A DNA stretch of 64,000 nucleotides. Source: Pseudomonadota bacterium. Its GTDB lineage: Bacteria; Pseudomonadota; Gammaproteobacteria; Xanthomonadales; Xanthomonadaceae. Shown here piece after piece: positions 54,802 to 63,416 of the stretch. The translations under genes and the position numbers were made by a program. Position 1 is the stretch's first letter, and each line of letters starts with the position of its first letter. The notes under the pieces were generated by a model, which saw nothing but the letters and a program-made list of their open reading frames with translations, was not told the DNA's origin and made no database searches. The DNA is taken from contig JAFEBV010000020.1 in the NCBI GenBank assembly GCA_018242485.1, forward strand, positions 1 to 64,000, written 5' to 3'.

Positions 54802-55868
54802 AGGCAAAGACTCTGTTTGAGGCAAGAGACGTTCCGGCCTACCAGAACAAGATGTTCGAGACACGCGAAGCCTCGCTCGCATGCCCAACCGGCGACATCG
54901 TTCTCGTCCAGGATCCAAGCACCGGCTTGGTTTCGAACATTGCCTACGATCCGCTACTCCTGCGGTACGACGAGACCTATCAGAATGAACAGGGGCTCTC
55001 CACGCATTTTCGAACCCATCTTGACCAAGTTCTCACAAAGATCGCAACAGCATTCAACAAAGGGCGCATCCTGGAAATTGGTTGCGGCAAGGGCCTGTTC
55101 GTCGAGATGATGCGTTCCAACGGACTGGATGCGTATGGCATGGATAAAGCCTACGAAGGAAACGCCTCATTCATTGAAAAACGTCATTTCGGATCGCAGC
55201 AGGAGATGCCGGCCAACGCAATCGTTTTGCGTCATGTACTCGAGCATATTCCCGATCCCTTGCAGTTTTTGCAAATGGTCGCCGATGCCAATGGTGGGTG
55301 CGGCCAGATCTACATCGAGGTTCCCTGCTTCGATTGGATTTTGCGCCGTCGGGCGTGGTTCGACATCTTCTATGAACACGTGAATTATTTCCGACTGTCG
55401 GATTTCCATCGCTTGTTCGGCCAGGTCAGCGATTCCGGCCATATCTTCGGCGGACAGTACGTCTATGCCATAGCAGACATTTCATCGTTGCGCACATGCG
55501 CGCGAACAACAAGCGATCAAGCCATCACCTTCCCCACCGACTTCATCCGGCCCCTGGACATGCTGACGGAAGACATCCTTGCTGTGCCCTCACGTCGTCG
55601 CGCGATCTGGGGGGGGGGCGCCAAGGGCGTGATGTTCGTTTACCACATCGATCGTCGCGGCGTAAGGATCGACACCGCCATTGACATCAACCCCGGTAAG
55701 CAAGGCCGCTACCTCGCCGCCTCCGGCATCTTGGTTTCGTCGCCCGAAGTTGTGCTGCCGACACTCCCTGCCGGTAGCGAAATCTATGTGATGAATTCGA
55801 ACTATCTCGCGGAGATTTCCACCTTCGGCGGATCTGGATTCAACTACACTTCAGTGGACAACCCATGA
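54798..55868 (+). CDS. Methyltransferase with C-methyltransferase-like C-terminal domain
   Basis: The 356-residue protein has a SAM motif ILEIGCGKGLFVEMM (near residue 96), LRHVLEHIPDPLQF and a C-terminal AIWGGGAKGVMFV block like that of the C-methyltransferase two genes upstream. The N-terminal zinc-binding cysteine pairs are missing, so specificity probably differs. The codons for the GGG of that block lie in a run of ten G (55609-55618); a slip of one base would truncate the protein. Overlaps on both sides by ATGA junctions. Confidence 0.8.
   Translation: MKAKTLFEARDVPAYQNKMFETREASLACPTGDIVLVQDPSTGLVSNIAYDPLLLRYDETYQNEQGLSTHFRTHLDQVLTKIATAFNKGRILEIGCGKGLFVEMMRSNGLDAYGMDKAYEGNASFIEKRHFGSQQEMPANAIVLRHVLEHIPDPLQFLQMVADANGGCGQIYIEVPCFDWILRRRAWFDIFYEHVNYFRLSDFHRLFGQVSDSGHIFGGQYVYAIADISSLRTCARTTSDQAITFPTDFIRPLDMLTEDILAVPSRRRAIWGGGAKGVMFVYHIDRRGVRIDTAIDINPGKQGRYLAASGILVSSPEVVLPTLPAGSEIYVMNSNYLAEISTFGGSGFNYTSVDNP
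55609..55618 (+). repeat. Homopolymeric G10 tract in a methyltransferase gene
   Basis: Ten consecutive G lie within the coding frame of the methyltransferase gene. Such tracts in surface-glycan genes commonly undergo slipped-strand length changes, giving on/off switching. It is the longest single-base run I noticed in the window. Confidence 0.85.
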
Positions 55869-56632
55869 ACGATTTCGAAAAAGAGACAAGCGCCCGCCTC
55901 TCCGCCAATGCGACGAATGTCGATCTCCACAAGGCGGCCGCAGCTTTCATGCGCGAATCCATTCGCGCCCAGTATTCCTACAATTTCCGGGCTCTTGGCC
56001 GACCCATCATCCAGTACCCACAAGACATCGTCGCCGTCCAGGAGCTGATTTGGGCGACCCGTCCGGATCTGGTGATCGAAACCGGCATCGCGCACGGCGG
56101 ATCGCTCGTCCTGAGTGCCTCCATGCTGGCCATTCTCGACTATTGTGACGCAGTGCAATCCGGCAACGCCCTTGATCCGAAGAACCCATCGCGCAGCGTG
56201 CTGGGGATCGATATCGACATTCGTGCGCATAACCGAGCTGCTATCGAAGCGCACCCGATGGCTTCGCGGATTCGAATGCTGGAAGGTTCTTCGATCGATG
56301 CGGATATCATCTCGCAAGTGCGCAAGGCCGCCAAGGATGCCGCCACTGTGCTTGTGTTTTTGGACTCGAACCATACACATGAACATGTACTGGCGGAATT
56401 GAAAGTCTATGCGCCGCTGGCTTCGCCCGGCAGTTACTGCGTCGTATTCGATACCGTGGTAGCGGATTTACCATCAGGAACTTACCCAAATCGTCCCTGG
56501 GACAACGACAACAATCCAAAGACAGCTGTGCGCGAATTCCTGGCCGGCCACCCGGAGTTCGAGGTGGACAATGACATCGAAGCAAAATTGCTCGTCACAG
56601 TGGCGCCGGGCGGCTACCTCCGCCGCCGTTGA
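55865..56632 (+). CDS. CmcI-like (cephalosporin hydroxylase family) methyltransferase
   Basis: This 255-residue protein contains VIETGIAHGGSLVLS, GIDIDIR and LDSNHTHEHVLAEL, the signature of the CmcI family. Members include antibiotic-modifying enzymes and rhamnosyl O-methyltransferases; all bind SAM. In this context O-methylation of a deoxysugar is the best guess. It overlaps the upstream gene by ATGA. Confidence 0.82.
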   Translation: MNDFEKETSARLSANATNVDLHKAAAAFMRESIRAQYSYNFRALGRPIIQYPQDIVAVQELIWATRPDLVIETGIAHGGSLVLSASMLAILDYCDAVQSGNALDPKNPSRSVLGIDIDIRAHNRAAIEAHPMASRIRMLEGSSIDADIISQVRKAAKDAATVLVFLDSNHTHEHVLAELKVYAPLASPGSYCVVFDTVVADLPSGTYPNRPWDNDNNPKTAVREFLAGHPEFEVDNDIEAKLLVTVAPGGYLRRR

Positions 56633-56680
56633 CAGGGCACCGAGGGAAACCTTCAGGGAATACGTCGCTCCACGAAAATC

Positions 56681-57577
56681 ATGGCGATCGAACCCATCTG
56701 GCAGAAAAGACAACCCATGTCGATTGACACTCAACGGAATCTGCCATTGGTCAGCATCGGCATTCCCGTGTACAACGAGGCGAAGTTCCTGGAGCAGGCC
56801 CTCGCCAGCCTGTTGGCGCAAGACTATGCAAGGATCGAATTCATCCTTTCCGACAATGCATCGACCGATGGGACTCGGGAAATTTGCGAACGGACGGCAG
56901 CAGCCGATGCACGTGTGCGGGCAATGCGCGCGCTGGTAAACGAGGGCTCCACCGCCAACTTCCAGCGCTGCCTCGATGCTGCGCGCGGCGAATTGTTCAT
57001 GTGGGCGGGTGGGCATGACCTGTGGTCTTCCAACATGGTCTCGCAGTGCGTGGCCGCGCTGGCGTACCATTCGGGGGCCGTGATAGCCGTCCCCGAGTCA
57101 CAATGGATCGACCCATCCGATCAGCCCTACGGAGTCCGCGCCTGCATCCTTGATACCCGTGGCATGGATCCACTCGCCAGGATTTTTGCCATGCTCTGGG
57201 CCAACATGCATGCCGTATACGGACTGATGCGCATATCTGCGCTGCGGGCCACCGGATCGATTCCAAACTATCCGGCTGCGGATCTCGTCTTGCTGTCGAA
57301 AATGATACTGCAAGGCGATTTCGTTCCCGTTCCGGATGCTCTGTGGTCGCGCCGGCAAACGCGAGCAAGCGAGGATTACGCGGCGCGGCAACGCCGTTAC
57401 CATGGCAGCGATTTCGGTATCCGCAGGCGGATATTCCCGGCGCTGCAGCTATCGTTCGAGTTGTTGCGTGTGGTGTGGTCGTCCGGATTGACACCCCTCG
57501 ACAAGATCGCGTTCACGTTGGCGTTTCCGGCGCAGTTGCCGGCGCGCTATCTCGTGGCGAAACGTCGCGTCGCATAA
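56681..57577 (+). CDS. GT2-family glycosyltransferase
   Basis: The protein has the GT-A start SIGIPVYNEAKFLEQAL and FILSDNASTDGT, with an unusual GHDLW in place of a clear DxD. It has no C-terminal membrane helix pair, so it probably adds a sugar to a lipid-linked oligosaccharide. Start uncertain: ATG at 56681 (298 residues) or at 56717, where an AGAAAAGAC-type binding site lies upstream. Confidence 0.82.
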   Translation: MAIEPIWQKRQPMSIDTQRNLPLVSIGIPVYNEAKFLEQALASLLAQDYARIEFILSDNASTDGTREICERTAAADARVRAMRALVNEGSTANFQRCLDAARGELFMWAGGHDLWSSNMVSQCVAALAYHSGAVIAVPESQWIDPSDQPYGVRACILDTRGMDPLARIFAMLWANMHAVYGLMRISALRATGSIPNYPAADLVLLSKMILQGDFVPVPDALWSRRQTRASEDYAARQRRYHGSDFGIRRRIFPALQLSFELLRVVWSSGLTPLDKIAFTLAFPAQLPARYLVAKRRVA

Positions 57578-57591
57578 ACCGCGCCCTGCAC

Positions 57592-58494
57592 ATGTGGTTT
57601 ACGAGAGACATGGCGGCGAAATGGCTTGCGCTGGCCAGGAAGCTGTTCATTCCGATCGCGCTGGGATTCCTGGCGTATTCCGCGTGGCGCGCCAGCGGCC
57701 GCCTGGCGCCCCTGTTGGCAACCCTCTCCATTCGCTACCTGCTGCTGGCGTGGGCATGCTGGATCGCTGCGCAATGGATCGGCCCGCTGACCACGGTCGC
57801 GTTTGCGCGCATTTTGGGGCTGTCATTGGGCTACCGCGAACTGTCGTTGATCACGGTGCTGCGCCTGCCGGCAAAATACCTGCCCGGCGGCATTTGGCAA
57901 AGCGTCGCGCGCTTCGAGGCCTATCGACGGCTCGAAGTGGGGAAATCGGATTCGCTTTCCATCCTCGTGGCCGAACACTTGCTGGCGCTCGGCGTGAGTG
58001 TTGCGATCGGCGCCGCTTTGTTGCTCCGCCTCGAGGGCATCGAGTTCCTGCGCGGCGCGGCTGCCTGGGCGCTCGGCGGTGCAGCAATGCTGCTTGCCGG
58101 CACGGTACTCGGATTGCTCAAGGCCAGAGGCGGCGGCATCAAGACGTTCGTCGAAATCGTGATGGCGATATTCTCCACCGCATTGTTCTGGGTCGCCGCC
58201 ACCGCCAGTTTCTGCGCTTACTGGGCGGCGGCGTTCGATCTGGGCGGCGCAGAAGTCATGCGCGTCGCTGCGTGTTACCTGCTGTCCTGGGCTGCCGGGT
58301 TCGTGGTGCTGTTCGCGCCGCAGGGGCTGGGGGTGTTCGAGTGGGTGGCCGGCCACCTGATGGCCTCGGCATGGCCGCTGAGCGTCACCGTCACCGCCGT
58401 TGCCGGGTTCCGCCTCGTGACCATCTTCGCGGATTTCAGCGCATGGGCCATCGGTCTCGCGCTATCGGGCATCCTGAGGCGCGCCCCCCGATAG
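57592..58494 (+). CDS. UPF0104/lysylphosphatidylglycerol-synthase-TM-like membrane protein
   Basis: The 300-residue protein has about eight membrane helices and resembles the AglD/MprF membrane domain, with LRLPAKYLPGGIWQSVAR near residue 85 and LFAPQGLGVFEWVAG near 245. Such proteins are found in glycan loci and may act as flippases for polyprenyl-linked sugars. It ends the plus-strand glycosylation genes and converges on a GT2 gene. A start at 57610 is an alternative. Confidence 0.77.
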   Translation: MWFTRDMAAKWLALARKLFIPIALGFLAYSAWRASGRLAPLLATLSIRYLLLAWACWIAAQWIGPLTTVAFARILGLSLGYRELSLITVLRLPAKYLPGGIWQSVARFEAYRRLEVGKSDSLSILVAEHLLALGVSVAIGAALLLRLEGIEFLRGAAAWALGGAAMLLAGTVLGLLKARGGGIKTFVEIVMAIFSTALFWVAATASFCAYWAAAFDLGGAEVMRVAACYLLSWAAGFVVLFAPQGLGVFEWVAGHLMASAWPLSVTVTAVAGFRLVTIFADFSAWAIGLALSGILRRAPR

Positions 58495-58513
58495 CCGCGC
58501 CGGCGCACCCGTC

Positions 58514-59371
58514 TCAGCCCTGCCTGCGGTAGGTCAGCGAGGTGATCTGCTCGGAGATAAGGCCGATCAGGAAAATGACCACCGATGCGGAGAACAGCAG
58601 TACGCTCATGTTGGTGAGGCGGTGCATCGTGAGGAACGTGAAAAGGTAATAGCCCACCCCGATCAGGAAGAACGACACCCCGATCGGCGCGAACAACTTC
58701 AGCGGCGAGAACAAGGTGGCGATCTTGAAGATGATCAGCAGGAAACGCACGCCATCGCGCAAGGGCCGGATGTGGCTCTTGCCGATTCGTGGTCCGACGG
58801 GGATCGGGACATAGGCGACCGGGTAGGCGCTGCGGAAGAAAGCCATGGTGATCGTGGTCGGATACGAGAACCCGTTCGGCAGCAGGTGCAGGAATTCGCG
58901 GAACTTGTCCGCGCGCACGGCGCGAAAGCCCGAAGTGAGGTCGGCGATGCGGTGTCCGGTCATCCAGCTTGCCACCCGGTTGTAGAAGCCATTGGCCAGT
59001 CCACGGCCGATGCTGGCCTGACCGGCGCCATCGCGGGCAGCCACGACCATGTCGTAACCTTCCTCGAGCTTGCACAGCAACAAGGCGATGTACTGCGGAT
59101 CGTGCTGGGCGTCGGCGTCCATGAACACGATCGCCCGGCCGCGGGCCGCGGCCGCGCCGCGCTTGATCGCCGCGCCGTTGCCCATGCTGTAGGGCGACGC
59201 GAGCACGCGCACGCCCGCCTCCGTGGCGACTCGGGCGGTGCCGTCGGTCGAGCCGTCGTCCACCAGCACGATGTCGGCTTCCGGATATTCCGTGCGCAAC
59301 ATGGGCAAAAGCCGGGACAACGCAGCCTCTTCGTTTTTCGCCGGCAGCACGATGCTCAACGCATCATCCAC
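58514..59371 (-). CDS. GT2-family polyprenyl-phosphate glycosyltransferase with two C-terminal helices
   Basis: The protein starts near SIVLPAKNEEAALSRLL, has LVDDGSTDGT and FMDADAQHD (metal-binding), and two C-terminal hydrophobic segments (about 220-245 and 255-275), as in DPM1/GtrB-like enzymes. I prefer the GTG at 59371 because GGAGG lies five bases upstream; an in-frame GTG at 59377 sits inside that Shine-Dalgarno sequence. It is the only minus-strand gene of the island and is divergent from pilB. Confidence 0.85.
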   Translation of the reverse strand: MDDALSIVLPAKNEEAALSRLLPMLRTEYPEADIVLVDDGSTDGTARVATEAGVRVLASPYSMGNGAAIKRGAAAARGRAIVFMDADAQHDPQYIALLLCKLEEGYDMVVAARDGAGQASIGRGLANGFYNRVASWMTGHRIADLTSGFRAVRADKFREFLHLLPNGFSYPTTITMAFFRSAYPVAYVPIPVGPRIGKSHIRPLRDGVRFLLIIFKIATLFSPLKLFAPIGVSFFLIGVGYYLFTFLTMHRLTNMSVLLFSASVVIFLIGLISEQITSLTYRRQG

Positions 59372-59521
59372 ATTCACCTCCGCAGTATCGCCAGCACTAA
59401 GCCTACCCCAGCACTCTTCCGCCGTCTTGTAGCGGAGCTGGCCGCGTGAAGGCAGGGCGGGCTATTGCCGAAGGCCAATTTGCGGTAGATTCCCACCCAG
59501 CTTCCGTACTTTGGGGGACGG

Positions 59522-61237
59522 GTGAGCGCTGCGGTCACCGCAAATCTGGTCGGCATCACCGGCATCGTCCGGCGCTTGGTGCTGGACGGCGCTCTTGCCG
59601 AGCCTGACGCGCGCAAGGCGATGGACGACGCGCTGAAGGAGAAAAAGCCCGTCCAGCAGTACCTCCTCGAACGTCGTCTCGTCACCGCCGCGCAGGTGGC
59701 CAACGCCAACTCGGTCGAGTTCGGCATGCCGCTGTTCGATGCCGGCGTGCTGGATCTCATGCAGGCGGCCACCAGGCTGGTCAGCGAGGAACTGATCGCC
59801 AAGCACGGCATCCTGCCGCTGTTCAAGCGCGGCAACCGCCTGTTCGTCGGCACCGCCGACCCGACCAACACCCCGGCGCTGGACGAGATCAAGTTCGCCT
59901 CCAACCTGATGGTGGAGCCCATCCTCGTCGATGCGGACACGCTCAAGCGCACCATCGACAAGGCGATGACCGCCGGCGATTCGCTGTCCACGGACGACAG
60001 CGAGGGGCTGGAGAATCTGGAAACCGGCGACATCAGCGACAACGAACCGGAGAACGCCGACCCGAACAAGGCCGACGACACCCCGGTGGTGAAGTTCGTC
60101 AACAAGGTGCTGGTGGACGCGATCAAACGCGGCGCTTCGGACATCCATTTCGAGCCCTACGAGACCGACTACCGCGTACGCCTGCGCATGGACGGCATCC
60201 TGCGTTCCGTCGCCAAAGCCCCGGTCAAGCTCAGCCCCCGCATCACCGCGCGCCTGAAGGTCATGGCCTCGCTGGACATCGCCGAACGCCGGGTGCCGCA
60301 GGACGGCCGCATCAAGTTGATGCTGTCCAAGACCAAGTCGATGGATTTTCGCGTCAGCACCTGCCCGACCTTGTTCGGCGAGAAGGTGGTGCTGCGCATC
60401 CTCGACAGCGCGGCCGCCAAATTGGGCATCGACAAGCTCGGCTATGAGGACGACCAGAAGCAGCTTTATCTGGACGCCCTCAACAAGCCCTACGGGATGA
60501 TCCTCGTGACCGGCCCCACCGGTTCGGGCAAGACAGTGTCGTTGTACACCGGCCTGAACATCCTCAACACCGACGAGCGCAACATCTCCACCGCCGAGGA
60601 TCCGGTCGAAATCCGCGTGCCGGGCATCAACCAGGTACAGATGAACGTGAAAAAGGGCATGACCTTCGCGGTCGCCCTGCGTTCGTTCCTGCGCCAGGAT
60701 CCGGACGTGATCATGGTCGGCGAGATCCGCGACCTGGAGACCGCCGAGATCGCGGTCAAGGCCGCGCAGACCGGCCACATGGTGCTCTCCACCCTGCACA
60801 CCAACGACGCCCCGCAGACCATCTCGCGGCTGATGAACATGGGCATCGCGCCCTACAACATCACTTCCTCGGTGACCCTCGTGATCGCCCAGCGCCTCGC
60901 CCGCCGCCTGCACGACTGCAAACGCGAGGTGAAGCTGCCCGAGCACGCCCTGCTGTCGGAGGGTTTTTCCGAGGCCGACGTCAAGCGCGGCATGCACTTG
61001 TACGAGCCGGTCGGTTGCCAGGACTGCAACGACGGCTACAAGGGCCGCGTGGGCATCTACCAGGTGATGCAGTTGACCGAGGAAATCCAGAAGATCATCC
61101 TCGAAGGGGGGAATGCCATGCAGATCGCCGAAGCCGCACAGCGCGCAGGCATCCGCGACTTGCGTCAATCCGCGCTGCTCAAGGCCAGAAACGGCATGAC
61201 CAGCCTCGCCGAAATCAACCGTGTAACCAAGGACTAA
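59522..61237 (+). CDS. pilB: Type IV pilus assembly ATPase PilB
   Basis: This 571-residue ATPase has an N-terminal MshEN/T2SSE-N domain (residues 20-170), an acidic linker and a catalytic domain with Walker A TGPTGSGKT (near 337), Asp box and Walker B VGEIRD, His box LSTLHTNDAP, and a CQDCNDGYKGR zinc site near 500. It powers pilus extension. It starts with GTG; a GGGGGA ribosome binding site lies five bases upstream. pilC follows after three bases. Confidence 0.96.
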   Translation: MSAAVTANLVGITGIVRRLVLDGALAEPDARKAMDDALKEKKPVQQYLLERRLVTAAQVANANSVEFGMPLFDAGVLDLMQAATRLVSEELIAKHGILPLFKRGNRLFVGTADPTNTPALDEIKFASNLMVEPILVDADTLKRTIDKAMTAGDSLSTDDSEGLENLETGDISDNEPENADPNKADDTPVVKFVNKVLVDAIKRGASDIHFEPYETDYRVRLRMDGILRSVAKAPVKLSPRITARLKVMASLDIAERRVPQDGRIKLMLSKTKSMDFRVSTCPTLFGEKVVLRILDSAAAKLGIDKLGYEDDQKQLYLDALNKPYGMILVTGPTGSGKTVSLYTGLNILNTDERNISTAEDPVEIRVPGINQVQMNVKKGMTFAVALRSFLRQDPDVIMVGEIRDLETAEIAVKAAQTGHMVLSTLHTNDAPQTISRLMNMGIAPYNITSSVTLVIAQRLARRLHDCKREVKLPEHALLSEGFSEADVKRGMHLYEPVGCQDCNDGYKGRVGIYQVMQLTEEIQKIILEGGNAMQIAEAAQRAGIRDLRQSALLKARNGMTSLAEINRVTKD

Positions 61238-61240
61238 GCC

Positions 61241-62515
61241 ATGGCCGCCAGCAAAGCCGCGGTACGCACCCAGACCCAGGCCCAGGGGGCTCCGGCGGTG
61301 CGCAATCCCAACCCGATGGTCAATTTCATCTGGGCCGGCACCGACAAGCGCGGCAGGAAGATGAAGGGCGAGCAGTTGGCCAAGAACGCCAACCTGCTGC
61401 GCGCCGACCTGCGCCGCCAGGGCATCAATCCAAGCATGGTGCGGGCCAAGGGCAAGTCGGTGTTCGGCGCCGGCGGCGCGCGCATCACCGCCCGCGATAT
61501 CGCCATCTTCAGCCGCCAGATCGCGACCATGATGCAGGCCGGCATCCCGATGGTCAGCGCCTTCGAGATCATCGGCGGCGGGCAGAAGAACCCGCGCCTG
61601 AAGAATCTGCTGGGCGACATCCGCAGCCAGATCGAGGGCGGTTCCTCGCTGCACGAGGCGATCGCCAAGCATCCGGTGCAGTTCGACGAGCTTTACCAGA
61701 ACCTGGTCAAGGCCGGCGAGGGCGCCGGCGTGCTCGACACCGTGCTCGACACCGTGGCCACCTACAAGGAGCGAATCGAGACCCTCAAGGGCAAGATCAA
61801 GAAGGCGCTGTACTACCCGGCTGCGGTGATCGCGGTGGCGATCATCGTCTCGGCGATCCTGCTGATCTTCGTGGTGCCGCAGTTCCAGGCTGTGTTCAAG
61901 AGCTTCGGCGCCGATCTGCCGGCGTTCACGCAGATGCTTGTGAGCGCCTCGGATTTCATGGTCAAGTACTGGTGGATGGCGCTGCTGATCGTCATCGGCA
62001 CGATCGTCGGCATCGTGATGCTGCTCAAACGCTCCACCAAGTTCGCCCACTTCGTCGACCGCATGGCATTGAAATTGCCGATCATCGGCAAGATCCTGCA
62101 CGAGTCGGCCATCTCGCGCTTTGCCCGCACTCTGGCCTTGACCTTCAAGGCCGGCGTGCCGCTGGTGGAGGCGCTGGACACCGTCGCCGGCGCCACCGGC
62201 AGCGTGGTCTACTCCGACGCGGTCAAGCAGATCCGCGACGACGTCGCGGTCGGCTACCAGCTCAATCTGGCGATGAAGCAGGTCAACCTGTTCCCGCACA
62301 TGGTGGTGTCGATGGTCGCCATCGGCGAGGAATCCGGCGCGCTGGACGCGATGCTGTTCAAGATCGCCGAGTTCTACGAGGAGGAGGTCAACAACGCGGT
62401 GGACTCGCTGTCGAGCCTGCTCGAACCGATGATCATGATCGTCATCGGCATCCTCGTGGGTAGCATGGTGATCGGCATGTACCTGCCCATCTTCAAGCTC
62501 GCCGCGGCGGTTTGA
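61241..62515 (+). CDS. pilC: Type IV pilus inner-membrane platform protein PilC
   Basis: The 424-residue GspF-family protein has two GspF domains (about residues 90-215 and 290-415) with FSRQIATMMQAGIPMVSAFEI and FARTLALTFKAGVPLVEALDTV, and three membrane helices near 190-215, 245-265 and 395-418. It connects PilB to the pilus. It is co-transcribed with pilB and pilD. Confidence 0.96.
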   Translation: MAASKAAVRTQTQAQGAPAVRNPNPMVNFIWAGTDKRGRKMKGEQLAKNANLLRADLRRQGINPSMVRAKGKSVFGAGGARITARDIAIFSRQIATMMQAGIPMVSAFEIIGGGQKNPRLKNLLGDIRSQIEGGSSLHEAIAKHPVQFDELYQNLVKAGEGAGVLDTVLDTVATYKERIETLKGKIKKALYYPAAVIAVAIIVSAILLIFVVPQFQAVFKSFGADLPAFTQMLVSASDFMVKYWWMALLIVIGTIVGIVMLLKRSTKFAHFVDRMALKLPIIGKILHESAISRFARTLALTFKAGVPLVEALDTVAGATGSVVYSDAVKQIRDDVAVGYQLNLAMKQVNLFPHMVVSMVAIGEESGALDAMLFKIAEFYEEEVNNAVDSLSSLLEPMIMIVIGILVGSMVIGMYLPIFKLAAAV

Positions 62516-62534
62516 CCGCGGCATCGTTCGCATC

Positions 62535-63416
62535 GTGTGGATCGATGTCCTGCAGCAGCCGGCCTTTCTGGTCGGCTGCGCTTTTCTGTTCGGGCTGCTG
62601 GTCGGCAGCTTTCTCAATGTGGTGATCCTGCGCATTCCGCCGCGCCTGGAATGGCAGTGGCGGAGCGATGCCCGCGAGATCCTCGGCGCCGATGCCGCCG
62701 CTCTGCCGGATGACGAGGGCGCTCCGGAGCCGCCGGGCATCGTGGTGCAGCGCTCGTTCTGCCCCAAGTGCCGCCACCAGCTTTCGGCGTTCGACAACAT
62801 CCCGGTATTTTCGTGGCTGCTACTGGGTGGCCATTGCCGCTACTGCAAGGCGCCGATCTCGATCCAATACCCGGCCGTCGAACTGTTGACGGCCGTGGCC
62901 AGCGCCGCGATCGTCTGGCATTTCGGGCCGACGTGGCAATCGCTGGCCGCGCTGGCGTTCACATGGATGTTGATCGCCCTGTCCGGCATCGACCTGCACA
63001 CCACCCTGCTGCCAGATCAGTTGACCTACCCGCTGCTGTGGCTGGGTCTGCTCGCCAGCAGCGTGCCGCTGTTCGCGGATCCGCTGTCGGCGCTGTGGGG
63101 CGCGGCTGCCGGCTACTTGAGTCTGTGGTCGGTTTACTGGCTGTACAAGCTGGCCACCGGCAAGGAGGGCATGGGCCGCGGCGATTTCAAGCTGCTCGCC
63201 GCGCTGGGGGCGTGGTGCGGGCTGAAAGGGGTGTTTCCGATCGTGTTGATCTCCGCCGGTCTCGGCGCGGTGATCGGCAGCGCATGGCTGCTCCTGCGCG
63301 GGCGTGACCGCGCCACCCCGATCCCGTTCGGCCCCTATCTGGCGGTGGCTGGCTGGATCCAATTGCTGTGGGGCGGGTCGATCATTCTGGCGTATCTGCA
63401 TTTCATGGGGCCGTGA
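62535..63416 (+). CDS. pilD: Prepilin peptidase/N-methyltransferase PilD
   Basis: The 293-residue aspartic protease has the N-terminal FLNVVILRIPPR motif, two CxxC pairs (CPKCRHQL and CRYCKAPI), catalytic aspartates in GIDLHTTLLPDQLT and GRGDFKLLAALGAW (GxGDxK), and about eight helices. It cleaves and N-methylates prepilins such as the two PilA proteins. The start is GTG at 62535. In Xanthomonadales coaE often follows; here a PEtN-transferase-like gene does. Confidence 0.95.
   Translation: MWIDVLQQPAFLVGCAFLFGLLVGSFLNVVILRIPPRLEWQWRSDAREILGADAAALPDDEGAPEPPGIVVQRSFCPKCRHQLSAFDNIPVFSWLLLGGHCRYCKAPISIQYPAVELLTAVASAAIVWHFGPTWQSLAALAFTWMLIALSGIDLHTTLLPDQLTYPLLWLGLLASSVPLFADPLSALWGAAAGYLSLWSVYWLYKLATGKEGMGRGDFKLLAALGAWCGLKGVFPIVLISAGLGAVIGSAWLLLRGRDRATPIPFGPYLAVAGWIQLLWGGSIILAYLHFMGP

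Noticed and set aside
59462..62800. 1112-residue open frame antisense to pilB-pilC
   Set aside because: Composition is His/Asp/Gln-rich as expected for the reverse complement of GC-rich coding DNA; pilB and pilC are certain.
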